A stretch of DNA of 64,000 bases from contig NZ_SLZG01000001.1 in NCBI RefSeq assembly GCF_004341625.1, positions 248,001-312,000 on the forward strand. The letters run 5' to 3'. This DNA comes from Rhizobium sp. BK376. GTDB taxonomy: Bacteria > Pseudomonadota > Alphaproteobacteria > Rhizobiales > Rhizobiaceae. The position numbers and the translations under genes were made by a program. Shown here piece by piece: positions 63,850-64,000 of this stretch (the stretch's first letter is position 1; every line of letters starts with the position of its first letter). The notes under the pieces are model-generated. The model was not told the origin of the DNA. It worked only from the letters and a program-made list of their open reading frames with translations, and ran no database searches.

Positions 63850-64000
63850 ATGGCTGAGGTACATGAAAGCGCCGCATCTCTCCGTTTTCATGGGGACGAC
63901 ATTGATCCCGAAGAGATATCGCGCATCCTCGGCTGCCAGCCGACGAGCGGCGCGAAAAAAGGCGGTCTTTGGACCACGCCCAACGGGACACAAGTCGTGG
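63850..64000 (+). CDS. DUF4279 domain protein (3' end cut by window)
   Basis: The first 50 residues are present: MAEVHESAASLRFHGDDIDP followed by EEISRILGCQPTSGAKKGG. That matches the N-terminus of DUF4279 proteins (a strand, then D-x-D-P-x-x-I and a loop with a Lys-Gly motif). Function unknown. It begins 9 bp after the acetyltransferase-like gene and is likely in the same transcript. The ribosome site is weak. Confidence 0.75.
   Translation, partial: MAEVHESAASLRFHGDDIDPEEISRILGCQPTSGAKKGGLWTTPNGTQVV

Overview
The window looks like a chromosomal segment of a Rhizobium/Agrobacterium-type alphaproteobacterium. The grounds are high-GC coding sequence, the clpP-clpX-lon-hupB order, a 14-subunit nuo operon followed by birA and RNase J, a short proline-tRNA ligase, and the rplM-rpsI/speB/argC/ctaA neighbourhood. 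The rhizobial gene orders are recalled, not searched.

Layout. 1-2273 (minus): a truncated LolC/E permease gene behind proS. 2274-2864: an intergenic stretch with the proS promoter and an intrinsic terminator pointing the other way, which suggests a small RNA. 2865-22444 (minus): nuoA-N, then birA, RNase J, a methylmalonyl-CoA-epimerase-like gene and a DUF1467 membrane protein. Two non-canonical genes sit inside the nuo cluster: a small exported protein between nuoD and nuoE, and a helix-hairpin-helix (HhH) protein between nuoF and nuoG whose C-terminal domain is repeated at the end of NuoE. 22702-23779: two identical tRNA-Asp genes, a histidine-rich exported peptide and tRNA-Gln. 23945-30425: a cupin, a YhaO/YhaN (SbcD/SbcC-like) nuclease-ATPase pair and an aldo/keto reductase. 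30525-36047 (minus): hupB, lon, clpX and clpP, the protein quality-control block, with a candidate heat-shock promoter at clpP.

36704-43163 is accessory: a DUF1476 paralogue, a divergent MmyB-type regulator/epimerase pair, a diguanylate cyclase, a cytochrome P450 and a divergent SDR/MarR pair with a palindromic operator candidate. 43280-47074 (minus) is the phosphate transporter pstSCAB behind a good PHO box, but without phoU or phoB. 47354-51832 carries a cupin, metY, a CoA-binding protein, a small exported protein, an enoyl-CoA hydratase and a thioesterase. 52063-53000 is rplM-rpsI with its own promoter and terminator. 53112-56061 has a VOC protein, a monooxygenase-like protein, agmatinase and argC. 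56066-60970 is a probable lineage-specific insertion (phosphotransferase, DoxX, SDR-ChrA, DUF3302-HlyD). The window closes with heme A synthase, DUF2842, a CelD-type acetyltransferase and a truncated DUF4279 gene.

Most of this is housekeeping metabolism: respiratory complex I, translation, proteolysis, phosphate uptake and arginine/methionine synthesis. The most unusual feature is the shared HhH domain inside the complex I operon. I saw no CRISPR array, insertion sequence, phage gene or rRNA.
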